This document shows, piece after piece, positions 1 to 6,550 of a stretch of 7,280 nucleotides of DNA. A program made the position numbers and the translations under genes. The notes beneath the pieces were generated by a model that worked only from the letters and a program-made list of their open reading frames with translations, was not told where the DNA came from and did not search any database. Positions within the stretch are counted from its first letter, which is position 1. Each line of letters begins with the position of its first letter. The stretch spans positions 1 through 7,280 of the forward strand of contig JASFME010000116.1 of assembly GCA_050117725.1 (NCBI GenBank). Direction: 5' to 3'. This DNA comes from JASFJH01 sp050117725 (lineage in GTDB: Bacteria; Pseudomonadota; Gammaproteobacteria; AKS1).

Positions 1-522
1 CCGGCGCTGGCCATTAAAAATGCACAGCGCCTCGTCGGAGAAGGCGGGGCCGACATGGTCAAGCTGGAAGGCGGGGCAGAACAATTGCCCGTAATCGAGG
101 CGATTACCTCGGCGGGCATCCCCCTGTGCGGACATCTCGGTTTGTTACCGCAATCGGTGACAGAGCCGACGGGGTTTCGTGTGCAGGGACGCAGTGATGA
201 GGACGCCGCGCAGATGCTGGCCGATGCCCGGGCGATGCAGGCCGCCGGTGTTACGACACTCGTGCTCGAATGTGTGCCGCATAGTCTCGGTACACGGATC
301 GCGCAGGCCGTTGATATCCCGGTGATCGGTATTGGCGCCGGGCCGGATTGTGATGGCCAGGTACTGGTCAGCTACGACATGCTGGGTATTACCGCGGGCA
401 AACGTCCCAGGTTTGTCCGTAACTTCCTGCACGGTCTGTCCGATCTCGATGCCGCGGTCCGTGCCTATGTCAGTGCGGTCAAGGATGGCAGTTACCCGTC
501 TTTCGATGAGAGTTACGAATAG
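1..522 (+). CDS. panB: 3-methyl-2-oxobutanoate hydroxymethyltransferase (ketopantoate hydroxymethyltransferase), 5' end missing
   Basis: This cytoplasmic enzyme transfers a hydroxymethyl group from 5,10-methylene-tetrahydrofolate to 2-oxoisovalerate, giving ketopantoate, the first committed step to pantothenate and coenzyme A. The reading frame is open from base 1 and stops with TAG at 520-522, leaving 173 residues. Aligning by eye to the 264-residue E. coli protein, the first residue here is about number 92, so roughly 91 N-terminal residues lie outside the window. The C-terminal part of the TIM-barrel fold is recognisable: MVKLEGG (Lys112 and Glu114 in E. coli numbering), CGHLGLLPQSV (His136), the FRVQGR segment, LVLECVP with catalytic Glu181, and the PVIGIGAG strand-loop. 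All of these residues are retained and the C-terminus falls exactly at the E. coli length. The ATG at 55 is an internal methionine, not the start. panC follows after 3 bases, so the two are very probably one operon. The identification is secure. Confidence 0.97.
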   Translation, partial: PALAIKNAQRLVGEGGADMVKLEGGAEQLPVIEAITSAGIPLCGHLGLLPQSVTEPTGFRVQGRSDEDAAQMLADARAMQAAGVTTLVLECVPHSLGTRIAQAVDIPVIGIGAGPDCDGQVLVSYDMLGITAGKRPRFVRNFLHGLSDLDAAVRAYVSAVKDGSYPSFDESYE

Positions 523-525
523 CCG

Positions 526-1383
526 ATGTTAACCGTGACCGACGCAGACAACCTGCAGGCGCAGATCCGCACCTGGCGCGAGGCCGGTGAACGCGTGGCG
601 TTCGTGCCGACCATGGGCAACCTGCACGAAGGGCACTTGTGCCTTGTCGATGCAGCCCGGGAGCAGGCTGGCCGCGTGGTCGTGAGTATTTTTGTTAACC
701 CGACCCAGTTCGGGCCGAACGAGGATTTCGCGGCCTACCCGCGTACCCCGGAACAGGACAGTGAATTGCTGGCCGCGCGTGGCGTCGATCTGCTGTACAT
801 GCCGGGCGTGGATACGATGTACCCGGGCGGCGAGGCTGCCATGACCCGCGTCGAACCGCCCGAGGCGTTGAGCAATATCCTTTGCGGCGCGAGCCGGCCG
901 GGGCATTTCAGTGGCGTGGCGACCGTCGTGACGAAGCTGCTGAACCAGGTGCAGCCGGATGTCGCGGTATTCGGCGAGAAAGATTTCCAGCAATTACTCG
1001 TGCTCCGGCGTGTGGTCGCGGATCTCGACCTGCCAGTCGAGATTGTCGGTGTGCCGACTGTGCGTGAGGCTGACGGTCTGGCCATGAGCTCACGGAACCG
1101 CTATCTCGACAGCGACGAGCGTGTGCAGGCTGTGCAGTTGCCGGCGACCCTGCGTGAGGTGGCAGGGCGGCTGCAGCGGGGCGAGCGTGATTTCGCCACA
1201 CTCGAGGAGGATGCCGCCGCGCAATTACGCCGGGCCGGTTTTACACCGGATTATGTCAGCATTCGCCGCGCAGAAGATTTAACCACGCCGGGACGCGGCG
1301 ATACCGCGCTGGTTATCCTGGCCGCCGCACAACTTGGCGAGGCCCGCCTGATTGATAATCTGCAGCTGGATTTAAGCAATTAA
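526..1383 (+). CDS. panC: pantothenate synthetase (pantoate--beta-alanine ligase)
   Basis: The enzyme joins D-pantoate and beta-alanine with ATP, through a pantoyl-adenylate, to make pantothenate in the cytoplasm. At 285 residues it has the usual family length (283 in E. coli). The nucleotidyltransferase signature is complete: PTMGNLHEGH at about residues 28-37 (the HIGH motif, His34 and His37), VNPTQFGPNED at 57-67, NILCGASRPGHFSGVATVV at 117-135 (pantoate and ATP pocket), VFGEKDFQQL at 148-157 with the conserved lysine 152, and GLAMSSRNRYL at 184-194 (the KMSKS-like loop). It starts at the ATG 3 bases after the panB stop. No good Shine-Dalgarno lies at normal spacing; the nearest purine run, GAGAG at 508-512, is 13 bases away. 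Translation is therefore probably coupled to that of panB. No promoter of its own was seen. The call is secure. Confidence 0.98.
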   Translation: MLTVTDADNLQAQIRTWREAGERVAFVPTMGNLHEGHLCLVDAAREQAGRVVVSIFVNPTQFGPNEDFAAYPRTPEQDSELLAARGVDLLYMPGVDTMYPGGEAAMTRVEPPEALSNILCGASRPGHFSGVATVVTKLLNQVQPDVAVFGEKDFQQLLVLRRVVADLDLPVEIVGVPTVREADGLAMSSRNRYLDSDERVQAVQLPATLREVAGRLQRGERDFATLEEDAAAQLRRAGFTPDYVSIRRAEDLTTPGRGDTALVILAAAQLGEARLIDNLQLDLSN

Positions 1384-1392
1384 GCCCGCCTA

Positions 1393-1419
1393 ATCAAATA
1401 CTTGGCTGAATCATTTGAT
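1393..1419. repeat. A/T-rich 7-bp inverted repeat upstream of panD
   Basis: ATCAAAT at 1393-1399 and its exact reverse complement ATTTGAT at 1413-1419 are separated by 13 bases, so the half-site centres are 20 bp apart, about two helical turns. The right arm overlaps the candidate panD -35 hexamer at 1415-1420. The arrangement would suit an operator for a dimeric regulator. A 7-bp repeat with a loop of this size can also occur by chance in 116 bases, so the function is unproven. Confidence 0.35.
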
Positions 1420-1443
1420 GCGGCAAGGCTTTCCGACGATAAT
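1415..1443 (+). promoter_or_regulatory. candidate sigma-70 promoter for panD
   Basis: TTGATG (1415-1420, 4 of 6 matches to TTGACA) is followed after exactly 17 bases by GATAAT (1438-1443, 5 of 6 matches to TATAAT). Transcription would begin near 1450 and leave a leader of about 50 bases before the panD ATG. The leader holds a small G+C-rich hairpin, TGCCC-GCC-GGGCA at 1455-1467, with no following T-run, so it does not look like a terminator. The site implies that panD can be transcribed separately from panBC. It is predicted from sequence only. Confidence 0.6.
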
Positions 1444-1499
1444 ACGGCCCTGATTGCCCGCCGGGCAGAGCGTTTACAATAACCATTTAAAGGTTTTGC

Positions 1500-1880
1500 A
1501 TGCAGTACACGATGCTCAAATCGAAACTTCACCGCGCCTGTGTGACCCATAGCGAACTCGATTACGAGGGCTCCTGTGCGATTGATGCGGATTTGCTTGC
1601 TGCGGCGCATATTCACGAATATGAGCAGATCCATATCTACAATGTTGCCAACGGCGAACGTTTTATCACCTATGCGATCCGCGCCGAGGCCGGCTCAGGC
1701 ATTATTTCGGTGAATGGTGCTGCCGCGCACAAGGCCAACCCGGGCGATCGCGTTATCATCTGCACCTACGCCGTACTCAATCAGCAGGAAATGGCCAACT
1801 TCAAGCCGACCCTTGTCTACTTCGACGAAAACAACCGCATTACCCACACGCGCAATACCATCCCGGTTCAGGTGGCCTGA
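1500..1880 (+). CDS. panD: aspartate 1-decarboxylase precursor (pyruvoyl enzyme)
   Basis: PanD decarboxylates L-aspartate to beta-alanine, which PanC then uses. It is made as an inactive pro-protein that cleaves itself between Gly24 and Ser25; the serine becomes the pyruvoyl cofactor and the mature enzyme is a tetramer. The 126-residue product matches the E. coli enzyme in length and register. It has Lys9 and His11 in KLHRACVTH, the cleavage site in YEGSCAID (Gly24-Ser25, after Tyr22), Arg54, Thr57 and Tyr58 in NGERFITYAI, and Asn72 in VNGAAAH. The C-terminus IPVQVA is also typical. The ATG at 1500 is preceded by AAAGG at 1489-1493 with a 6-base gap, a reasonable ribosome binding site. Gammaproteobacterial PanD often needs the PanZ/PanM acetyltransferase-like helper for maturation; no such gene is in this window. 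The next gene, ppc, converges on it. The identification is secure. Confidence 0.98.
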   Translation: MQYTMLKSKLHRACVTHSELDYEGSCAIDADLLAAAHIHEYEQIHIYNVANGERFITYAIRAEAGSGIISVNGAAAHKANPGDRVIICTYAVLNQQEMANFKPTLVYFDENNRITHTRNTIPVQVA

Positions 1881-1931
1881 GCCAGTCAACCGGCGGCGTC
1901 GCTTCCGGGAACACAGCCATTTAACTCATTG

Positions 1932-1948
1932 TGATTGCCCGGCAATCA
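1932..1948. terminator. possible hairpin between convergent panD and ppc
   Basis: TGATTGC (1932-1938), loop CCG, GCAATCA (1942-1948) forms a 7-bp perfect stem that includes the ppc stop codon on its right side. It is the only clear stem in the 65-base gap between the stop codons of panD and ppc, where both transcripts must end. Neither strand has a convincing T-run after it, so a classical intrinsic terminator is not shown. Rho-dependent ending or simple transcript overlap is equally possible. Confidence 0.3.
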
Positions 1949-4732
1949 ACCCGTATTGCGCATACCCTGTGCAATCGCATTGATGGTGCGCAATAACGGG
2001 TTGCGCCACTGTTCCGATTCCTCGTCGCTGGACACTTCGCTGCGGCTGCGCTTGAGCAAGGTGATCTGGATATGGTTGAGCGGGTCCAGGTAGGGATTAC
2101 GACGCGACAGCGATAATGACAGGCCCGGTGTTTCTTCCATGAGGTAGTCACAGCCGGAGACGCCGAGCACCTCGCTGACGGTGCGCTGGTATTCGTCGCT
2201 GATCCGCGCATGCAGACGTTTGGCGAGGGCCTGGTCGCGGCACAACTCGGCATATTCCGCTGCGGTTTTCATGTCGCCCTTGTACAGTGCCATTTGCGAG
2301 TTGCTGAGCAGGGCGCGGAAGAACGGCCATTGCTGGTACATATCATGCAGTTTGGCAATACGGGCCTCATCACCCCCGTGCCAGGCAGACAATGCAGTGC
2401 CGATACCATACCAGGCCGGCAAGGTGTGGCGCGACTGTGCCCAGCCAAACACCCACGGGATGGCGCGGATTGAACCTAGCGAACGATCGCTCTTCTTGCG
2501 GTGCGAAGGCCGTGATCCGATATTCAGCATACCGATCTCGCTGACCGGGGTGGCTTCATAGAAGTAATCGATAAAGCCCTCGGTGCGGTTAACGAGTTCA
2601 CGGTAAGTGTCTTCGCCCTTTTCCGCCAGCGTATTCATGATCGACAGGTGTTCTTCGTTGTCGGCCGGTACCGGCTGGATGATGCTGAGGCTGGCCTTCA
2701 TCAGGCCGGTGACACCCATGCCGAGTTCATAACTGGCAGTTTCAACGTTACTGTATTTCGACGAAAGCACTTCACCCTGTTCGGTGAACTTGATCTGGCC
2801 ATGCACGGTGCCGGCCGGCTGCGACAGGATCGCCTCGTGGGTCGGGCCGCCACCACGACCGACGGTGCCGCCGCGGCCGTGGAACAGGCGCAGTTCAATA
2901 CCGTGCTTGTCGGCCAGTGCGGTAATGTTTTTCTGTGCCTGGTAGAGGTTCCAGGCCGAGGCAAGAATGCCGCCATCCTTGCAGGAGTCGGAGTAACCAA
3001 GCATGATTTCCTGCAACATGCCGGAGGTCTTCAGCAATGCGGCATAGGTCGGGTTGTCGAACAGGGCACGCATCACCGGGTCGATGTGCTGCAGGTCTTC
3101 CACCGTTTCAAACAGGGGACTGATGCGGATATCGCAGAACCATTCGCCGTCTTCCTTGCCGGCCAGACCAGCCAGTGACGCCAGGTACATGACCTCCATG
3201 ACATGGCTGGCGGTGTGCGTCATGGAGATGACATATGTGCCAAAGGCGTTTTCGCTGACTTCACTACGCATTTTCGCCATGACTTCGAATACCTCGAGGG
3301 TCTCGAGCGTTTCCTGGGAAAACTGCTGTTTGTCGAGAGCCGGGCTGGCTTCGCCGAGCAGCCGTGACAGCGTCGCAAGCCGCTCGTTTTCATCCATTGC
3401 ATCGTAGTCGATGTTCAGGGACTTCAAAATTTCGCTGATGGCCTGGCTATGACGTGTCGACTCCTGGCGAATATCGAGGTGCGCCATGAAAAAACCACAG
3501 CTCTCGACCAGGCGGATCGTGTCCTGCAAGGCACCACGCGCACTGCGCTCGTCGCCATGTCCGATCAGCGAGTCGCGGATCATATACAGGTCTTCGAGGA
3601 ATTCCTGCTCGTTCAGGTAGCGACCTTCACGACGCTCTCCCTTGCCTTCGAGCTGGCTCTTCACTGTGCGCAGGGACAACTCGAGACGGTGATGCATGAT
3701 ATGCAGCTTGCGGCGATACGGCTCGTGGCTGAAGCGCGTCGGGTTATCGGTAAAGGCTTCCTGGCACAGTGCGTTGTCACAGTCGAGACTCTTCAGCAAT
3801 GCTTCGCTCGGGGCACACAACTGGCTGGAATGGGTCAGGGTTTTCTGCAGGTACTGGACGCGGCGCAGATATTCATACAGCATTTCACGCTGATGCATAC
3901 GTACTGCCATGACCGTGGTCTCGGGTTTGACGAACGGGTTGCCATCACGGTCGCCGCCAATCCATGAACCAAAACGGATAATATCCGGTACCTTGATGTC
4001 CTGTGCGCTGTCGCCGTATACGCGCTTAATCGCTTTTTCCAGGTAGCGGTACATGATCGGGATCGCAGCAAACAACGATTCGCGGAAGTAATACTGACCG
4101 TTACGAATTTCGTCGCGTACCGTTGGTTTGTGTACACGTACTTCATCGGTTTCCCACAATACCTGGATCTGGGTTTGCAAGGTGTCGATGATTTCCTCGC
4201 GTTCGGTCTTGCCCAGACGCGGATCATTCAGCTGTTCACTCGTCACAAAGATGCGGCGCAATGACTCGAGGATGGTACGGCGTTTGGCTTCTGTCGGGTG
4301 TGCGGTGATGACCGGCATATACAAGGTGTGTTCGAGCAGGGTCTGTAACTGTTCGGCAGGGATGCCATTGTCACGGAAATCCCGCAAGGTGCGGTCGAAA
4401 GAACCCACCCACAGTGGACCTCCGGCACGGACCTGGCGGCGGCGCAGGCGATGCTGGTGAGCTTCCTCGGCAATATTGACGAGACTGAAATAGGTACTGA
4501 AGGCACGTACAACGTGCGTGATATCCTCGATAGCAAGCTTGTCGATCAACTGCATGAGGCGACGGCGCTTGGCCGGATCGTCTTTCTTGCGCAGGCTGAC
4601 ATAGCCGCGACGCAGACTCTCGACAGTCTTGTAGACATCCTCGCCGGCATGCGTACGCAGCACATTTCCCAGCAGGGTGCCGAACAGTTTTACCTGCGAG
4701 CGCAGGTGTTTATCGTTGACATCAATCGCCAT
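1946..4732 (-). CDS. ppc: phosphoenolpyruvate carboxylase
   Basis: The enzyme adds bicarbonate to phosphoenolpyruvate to form oxaloacetate and phosphate, an anaplerotic reaction in the cytoplasm. From the ATG at 4732 it has 928 residues, somewhat longer than E. coli PEPC (883). Residues below count from that ATG. Catalytic motifs are intact: TAHPTEAKRRT with His145, FGSWIGGDRDGNP near 254-266, GYSDSCKDGG with Lys585, FHGRGGTVGRGGGP with Arg620 and Arg626, IPWVFGWAQSR ending in Arg768, and the invariant C-terminal GMRNTG. The residues that bind the inhibitor aspartate in E. coli also seem present: Arg626, Arg878 in SRRNPYLDPLN, Asn926 in RNTG and probably Lys818, so feedback by aspartate is likely. 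The start is uncertain. An in-frame TTG at 4747 would add five residues, and neither codon has a clear Shine-Dalgarno; the ATG is preferred as the stronger codon. The gene lies downstream of glgA on the same strand and converges with panD. Confidence 0.98.
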   Translation of the reverse strand: MAIDVNDKHLRSQVKLFGTLLGNVLRTHAGEDVYKTVESLRRGYVSLRKKDDPAKRRRLMQLIDKLAIEDITHVVRAFSTYFSLVNIAEEAHQHRLRRRQVRAGGPLWVGSFDRTLRDFRDNGIPAEQLQTLLEHTLYMPVITAHPTEAKRRTILESLRRIFVTSEQLNDPRLGKTEREEIIDTLQTQIQVLWETDEVRVHKPTVRDEIRNGQYYFRESLFAAIPIMYRYLEKAIKRVYGDSAQDIKVPDIIRFGSWIGGDRDGNPFVKPETTVMAVRMHQREMLYEYLRRVQYLQKTLTHSSQLCAPSEALLKSLDCDNALCQEAFTDNPTRFSHEPYRRKLHIMHHRLELSLRTVKSQLEGKGERREGRYLNEQEFLEDLYMIRDSLIGHGDERSARGALQDTIRLVESCGFFMAHLDIRQESTRHSQAISEILKSLNIDYDAMDENERLATLSRLLGEASPALDKQQFSQETLETLEVFEVMAKMRSEVSENAFGTYVISMTHTASHVMEVMYLASLAGLAGKEDGEWFCDIRISPLFETVEDLQHIDPVMRALFDNPTYAALLKTSGMLQEIMLGYSDSCKDGGILASAWNLYQAQKNITALADKHGIELRLFHGRGGTVGRGGGPTHEAILSQPAGTVHGQIKFTEQGEVLSSKYSNVETASYELGMGVTGLMKASLSIIQPVPADNEEHLSIMNTLAEKGEDTYRELVNRTEGFIDYFYEATPVSEIGMLNIGSRPSHRKKSDRSLGSIRAIPWVFGWAQSRHTLPAWYGIGTALSAWHGGDEARIAKLHDMYQQWPFFRALLSNSQMALYKGDMKTAAEYAELCRDQALAKRLHARISDEYQRTVSEVLGVSGCDYLMEETPGLSLSLSRRNPYLDPLNHIQITLLKRSRSEVSSDEESEQWRNPLLRTINAIAQGMRNTG

Positions 4733-4801
4733 ATCTATATATATCAATGTGTTAGAGTTATCGGGCGGGCCGGGTGGCGACCTGCCTGAACAAAGGGGCG
4801 C

Positions 4802-4807
4802 ATTATA
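4802..4807 (-). promoter_or_regulatory. candidate -10 element of the ppc promoter
   Basis: Read leftward, a perfect TATAAT lies 26 bases beyond the glgA stop codon, in the 101-base gap before ppc. No good -35 hexamer is found 15-19 bases upstream of it; CTGCGC sits at the 17-base position and there is no TGn extension. The start point would be near 4795, giving a leader of about 60 bases. The bases just after the -10 are GCGCCCC, a G+C-rich discriminator of the kind found in promoters repressed by ppGpp. The promoter may need an activator, and read-through from glgA is also possible. Confidence 0.5.
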
Positions 4808-4833
4808 CCCGTTTGTCCGGTCCAGCGCAGGTT

Positions 4834-6309
4834 TCAGGTCACCAACCTTTTATATAGATCCAGGTAATCACGGGCGCTGTGTTGCCAGCTGAAATCCTGT
4901 TTCATGCCGCGCCGCACCAGGCTCTGCCAGCGTTTTGGTTGCCGGTACAGGGCCAGACCCCGCTGAATCGCCTCGAGAAGGTCTGGTGCCGAGGCCGGTT
5001 CGAAGTGAAAACCGGTGCCGCGGCGGCTGTCCGCGGCATCGATGACGGTATCCGCGAGCCCGCCGGTGTTGCTGACGATCGGCACGGTGCCATAACGCAG
5101 GCTGTAGATCTGGTTCAGGCCGCAGGGCTCGTAGCGCGACGGCATGATGAACATGTCGGCGCCAGCCTCGATCTGGTGCGCCAACACTTCATTGTAGCCA
5201 ATCGCAACCGAGAGCTTGTCCGGGTACATTTTGGCCAGTTCACGCAGGCTGCGCTCATGTTCCTTTTCACCACTGCCGAGTATCACGACCTGCACGGGCA
5301 GTTGTAACAGGCTCGGCAGAATGGCGCTGATTACATCGACGCCTTTTTGCCAGACCAGCCGACCGATGAAACTGATCAGCGGTGTGTTCGCCTCAGCCGG
5401 CAGGCCCAGGTGGGTCTGCAGCGCCTGTTTGTCGAGTAGCTTGCCGTCGAGATCATCGCGCTCGTAGTGGGCCTTCAGGTGCGGATCGGTTTTCGGGTTC
5501 CAGACGCTATAGTCAATGCCGTTGATGATACCGTGAAGGTGATCGGCGCGATGGCGCAGCAAGCCGTCGAGTCCAAAGCCGTACTCGGGTGTACAGATTT
5601 CCCTGGCATAGGTCGGGCTGACCGTGGTCAGGGCATCGGCATAGACAAGGCCACCTTTGATCAGGGACAGATTGCCGTGGTATTCGAGGCCGTGCATGGT
5701 CCACATCTCGGGTGGCAGGCTCAGGCTGAAGAAGGTATCGGCGGGATACACACCCTGGTAGGCGAGATTGTGGATCGTGAATACACTTGCCGGGCGAACT
5801 GCCTGGCGGGACAACAGGGCCGGCACCAGGCCGGTTTGCCAGTCATTCGCATGCACGATATCAGCACGCCAGTCGAGCCCGGCCTTGTCGAGCGCCAGTG
5901 CCGTCACGGCGCGGCTGAAGATCGCAAAGCGTGCGGCATTATCCGGCCAGTCATTGCCCTGCGCATCGGCATACGGACCACCGTTACGCGCGAAGTACTG
6001 TGGGGCGTCCACGAGCCAGAGTGTCACATCCGTGTCGGCCAGCCGGCCTTCCAGTACACGAACCTCACCAATTGCACCGGTATGGGGCAGTGTGGCGACA
6101 GTGCGCAGACGGCCTGCGGCGGCTATTGCCTGTGGATAGGCAGGCAACACAAGGTGGACGTCGAGCGCGATATTTTTGTTTCTACCGCTCGTTAATGTGG
6201 CGAGTGCCGGCGGCAGACTGCCGGCTACATCTGCCAGGCCACCGGTCTTGCACAGCGGTGTGGCTTCACTACTGGCAAATAACAATTTGAGTGGTAGGTG
6301 TATCGCCAT
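4834..6309 (-). CDS. glgA: glycogen synthase, ADP-glucose type (GT5 family)
   Basis: GlgA extends the alpha-1,4-glucan chain of glycogen using ADP-glucose, in the cytoplasm. The 491-residue product is near the usual length (477 in E. coli) and has the two Rossmann-like domains of GT-B enzymes. Residues counted from the ATG at 6309: LLFASSEATPLCKTGGLADV (9-28) with Lys21 of the KTGGL ADP-glucose motif, HANDWQTGL (153-161), TIHNLAYQG (178-186), NGIDYSVWNP (263-272) at the start of the C-terminal domain, RLVWQKGVDV (317-326, Arg317 and Lys322), SRYEPCGLNQIYSLRYG with the catalytic-region Glu394, NTGGLADTV (414-422), and FSWQHSARDYLDLY near the end. In-frame ATGs at 6408 and 6390 were rejected: they lie upstream of the predicted start of transcription and would add residues absent from the family. 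A GTG at 6318 remains a possible alternative, because the Shine-Dalgarno site is weak. The gene is divergent from gnd, and ppc follows on the same strand. Confidence 0.97.
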   Translation of the reverse strand: MAIHLPLKLLFASSEATPLCKTGGLADVAGSLPPALATLTSGRNKNIALDVHLVLPAYPQAIAAAGRLRTVATLPHTGAIGEVRVLEGRLADTDVTLWLVDAPQYFARNGGPYADAQGNDWPDNAARFAIFSRAVTALALDKAGLDWRADIVHANDWQTGLVPALLSRQAVRPASVFTIHNLAYQGVYPADTFFSLSLPPEMWTMHGLEYHGNLSLIKGGLVYADALTTVSPTYAREICTPEYGFGLDGLLRHRADHLHGIINGIDYSVWNPKTDPHLKAHYERDDLDGKLLDKQALQTHLGLPAEANTPLISFIGRLVWQKGVDVISAILPSLLQLPVQVVILGSGEKEHERSLRELAKMYPDKLSVAIGYNEVLAHQIEAGADMFIMPSRYEPCGLNQIYSLRYGTVPIVSNTGGLADTVIDAADSRRGTGFHFEPASAPDLLEAIQRGLALYRQPKRWQSLVRRGMKQDFSWQHSARDYLDLYKRLVT

Positions 6310-6351
6310 CAGCGTCACAGTCTTGTCATGAATAAGTTGAGTCTGCCGGTC

Positions 6352-6380
6352 ACTATAAACACTCCGGCAAGGGATGACAA
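6352..6380 (-). promoter_or_regulatory. candidate sigma-70 promoter for glgA
   Basis: Read leftward, TTGTCA (6375-6380, 5 of 6 matches to TTGACA) is followed after exactly 17 bases by TATAGT (6352-6357, 5 of 6 matches to TATAAT). Transcription would start near 6345, leaving about 36 bases before the glgA ATG at 6309. This supports that ATG over the farther in-frame starts. The -35 lies inside the 19-bp dyad described separately and overlaps the -35 of the rightward promoter. Confidence 0.7.
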
Positions 6381-6391
6381 AAACTGTCATC
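6373..6391. repeat. perfect 19-bp dyad (operator-like) shared by the glgA and gnd promoters
   Basis: GATGACA at 6373-6379 and TGTCATC at 6385-6391 are exact reverse complements around a 5-base A-rich centre (AAAAC). The glgA -35 box and the candidate gnd -35 box both lie in the left half of the dyad and share five bases. A second pair of matching sequences, TATAAAC at 6354-6360 and GTTTATA at 6393-6399, lies outside it, but that pair is not centred on the same point and partly consists of the two -10 regions. The size and symmetry suit a dimeric transcription factor; no factor is identified. Confidence 0.5.
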
Positions 6392-6401
6392 GGTTTATAC
6401 T
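6374..6401 (+). promoter_or_regulatory. candidate sigma-70 promoter for gnd
   Basis: ATGACA (6374-6379, 5 of 6 matches to TTGACA) is followed after 16 bases by TATACT (6396-6401, 5 of 6 matches to TATAAT). Transcription would start near 6408, giving a leader of about 143 bases before the gnd ATG. Weaker candidates lie downstream, for example TTGTGG (6421-6426) with TACAAT (6443-6448), so the leader could be shorter. Its -35 overlaps that of the opposing glgA promoter. Confidence 0.5.
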
Positions 6402-6507
6402 GACTCATGGATGGGGGCTGTTGTGGATTGACCCATTGCCATTACAATTTTGTCGGTATGTGTTCTGTTTGTGACACTCATAATTTCCGGCATATCACAA
6501 TAACAAT

Positions 6508-6529
6508 ATGCGTACCGGCGCGTATGCAT
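6508..6529 (+). promoter_or_regulatory. hairpin in the gnd leader, just upstream of the ribosome binding site
   Basis: ATGCGTAC (6508-6515), loop CGGCGC and GTATGCAT (6522-6529) pair over 8 bp with one G-U wobble in RNA. The stem ends 9 bases before the Shine-Dalgarno run AAAGGGG at 6539-6545. It has no T-run, so it is not a terminator. It might affect mRNA stability or ribosome access. The rest of the leader, 6402-6507, shows only a 6-bp repeat (TTGTGA at 6469-6474 with TCACAA at 6495-6500) and no recognisable riboswitch or small ORF. Confidence 0.35.
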
Positions 6530-6550
6530 GGCGACAACAAAGGGGCACAC

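Noticed and set aside
2648..3178. A 176-codon plus-strand open frame inside ppc
   Set aside because: It is antisense to the conserved PEPC catalytic region, has no ribosome binding evidence and no recognisable domain.
3449..3967. A 172-codon plus-strand open frame inside ppc
   Set aside because: It lies opposite well-conserved PEPC sequence and is best explained by codon bias on the coding strand.
5467..6195. A 242-codon open frame on the plus strand across glgA
   Set aside because: It lies wholly antisense to a gene with all expected GlgA motifs, its translation resembles no family I recognise, and such frames are common opposite G+C-rich genes.
6310..6408. Longer glgA starting at the ATG at 6408 or 6390
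   Set aside because: The extra 27-33 residues are not part of the family, and both codons lie upstream of the predicted glgA transcript start near 6345.
6470..6499. CRP-like TGTGA and TCACA half-sites in the gnd leader
   Set aside because: The half-sites are 20 bases apart, while CRP sites need 6, so they do not form a CRP site.
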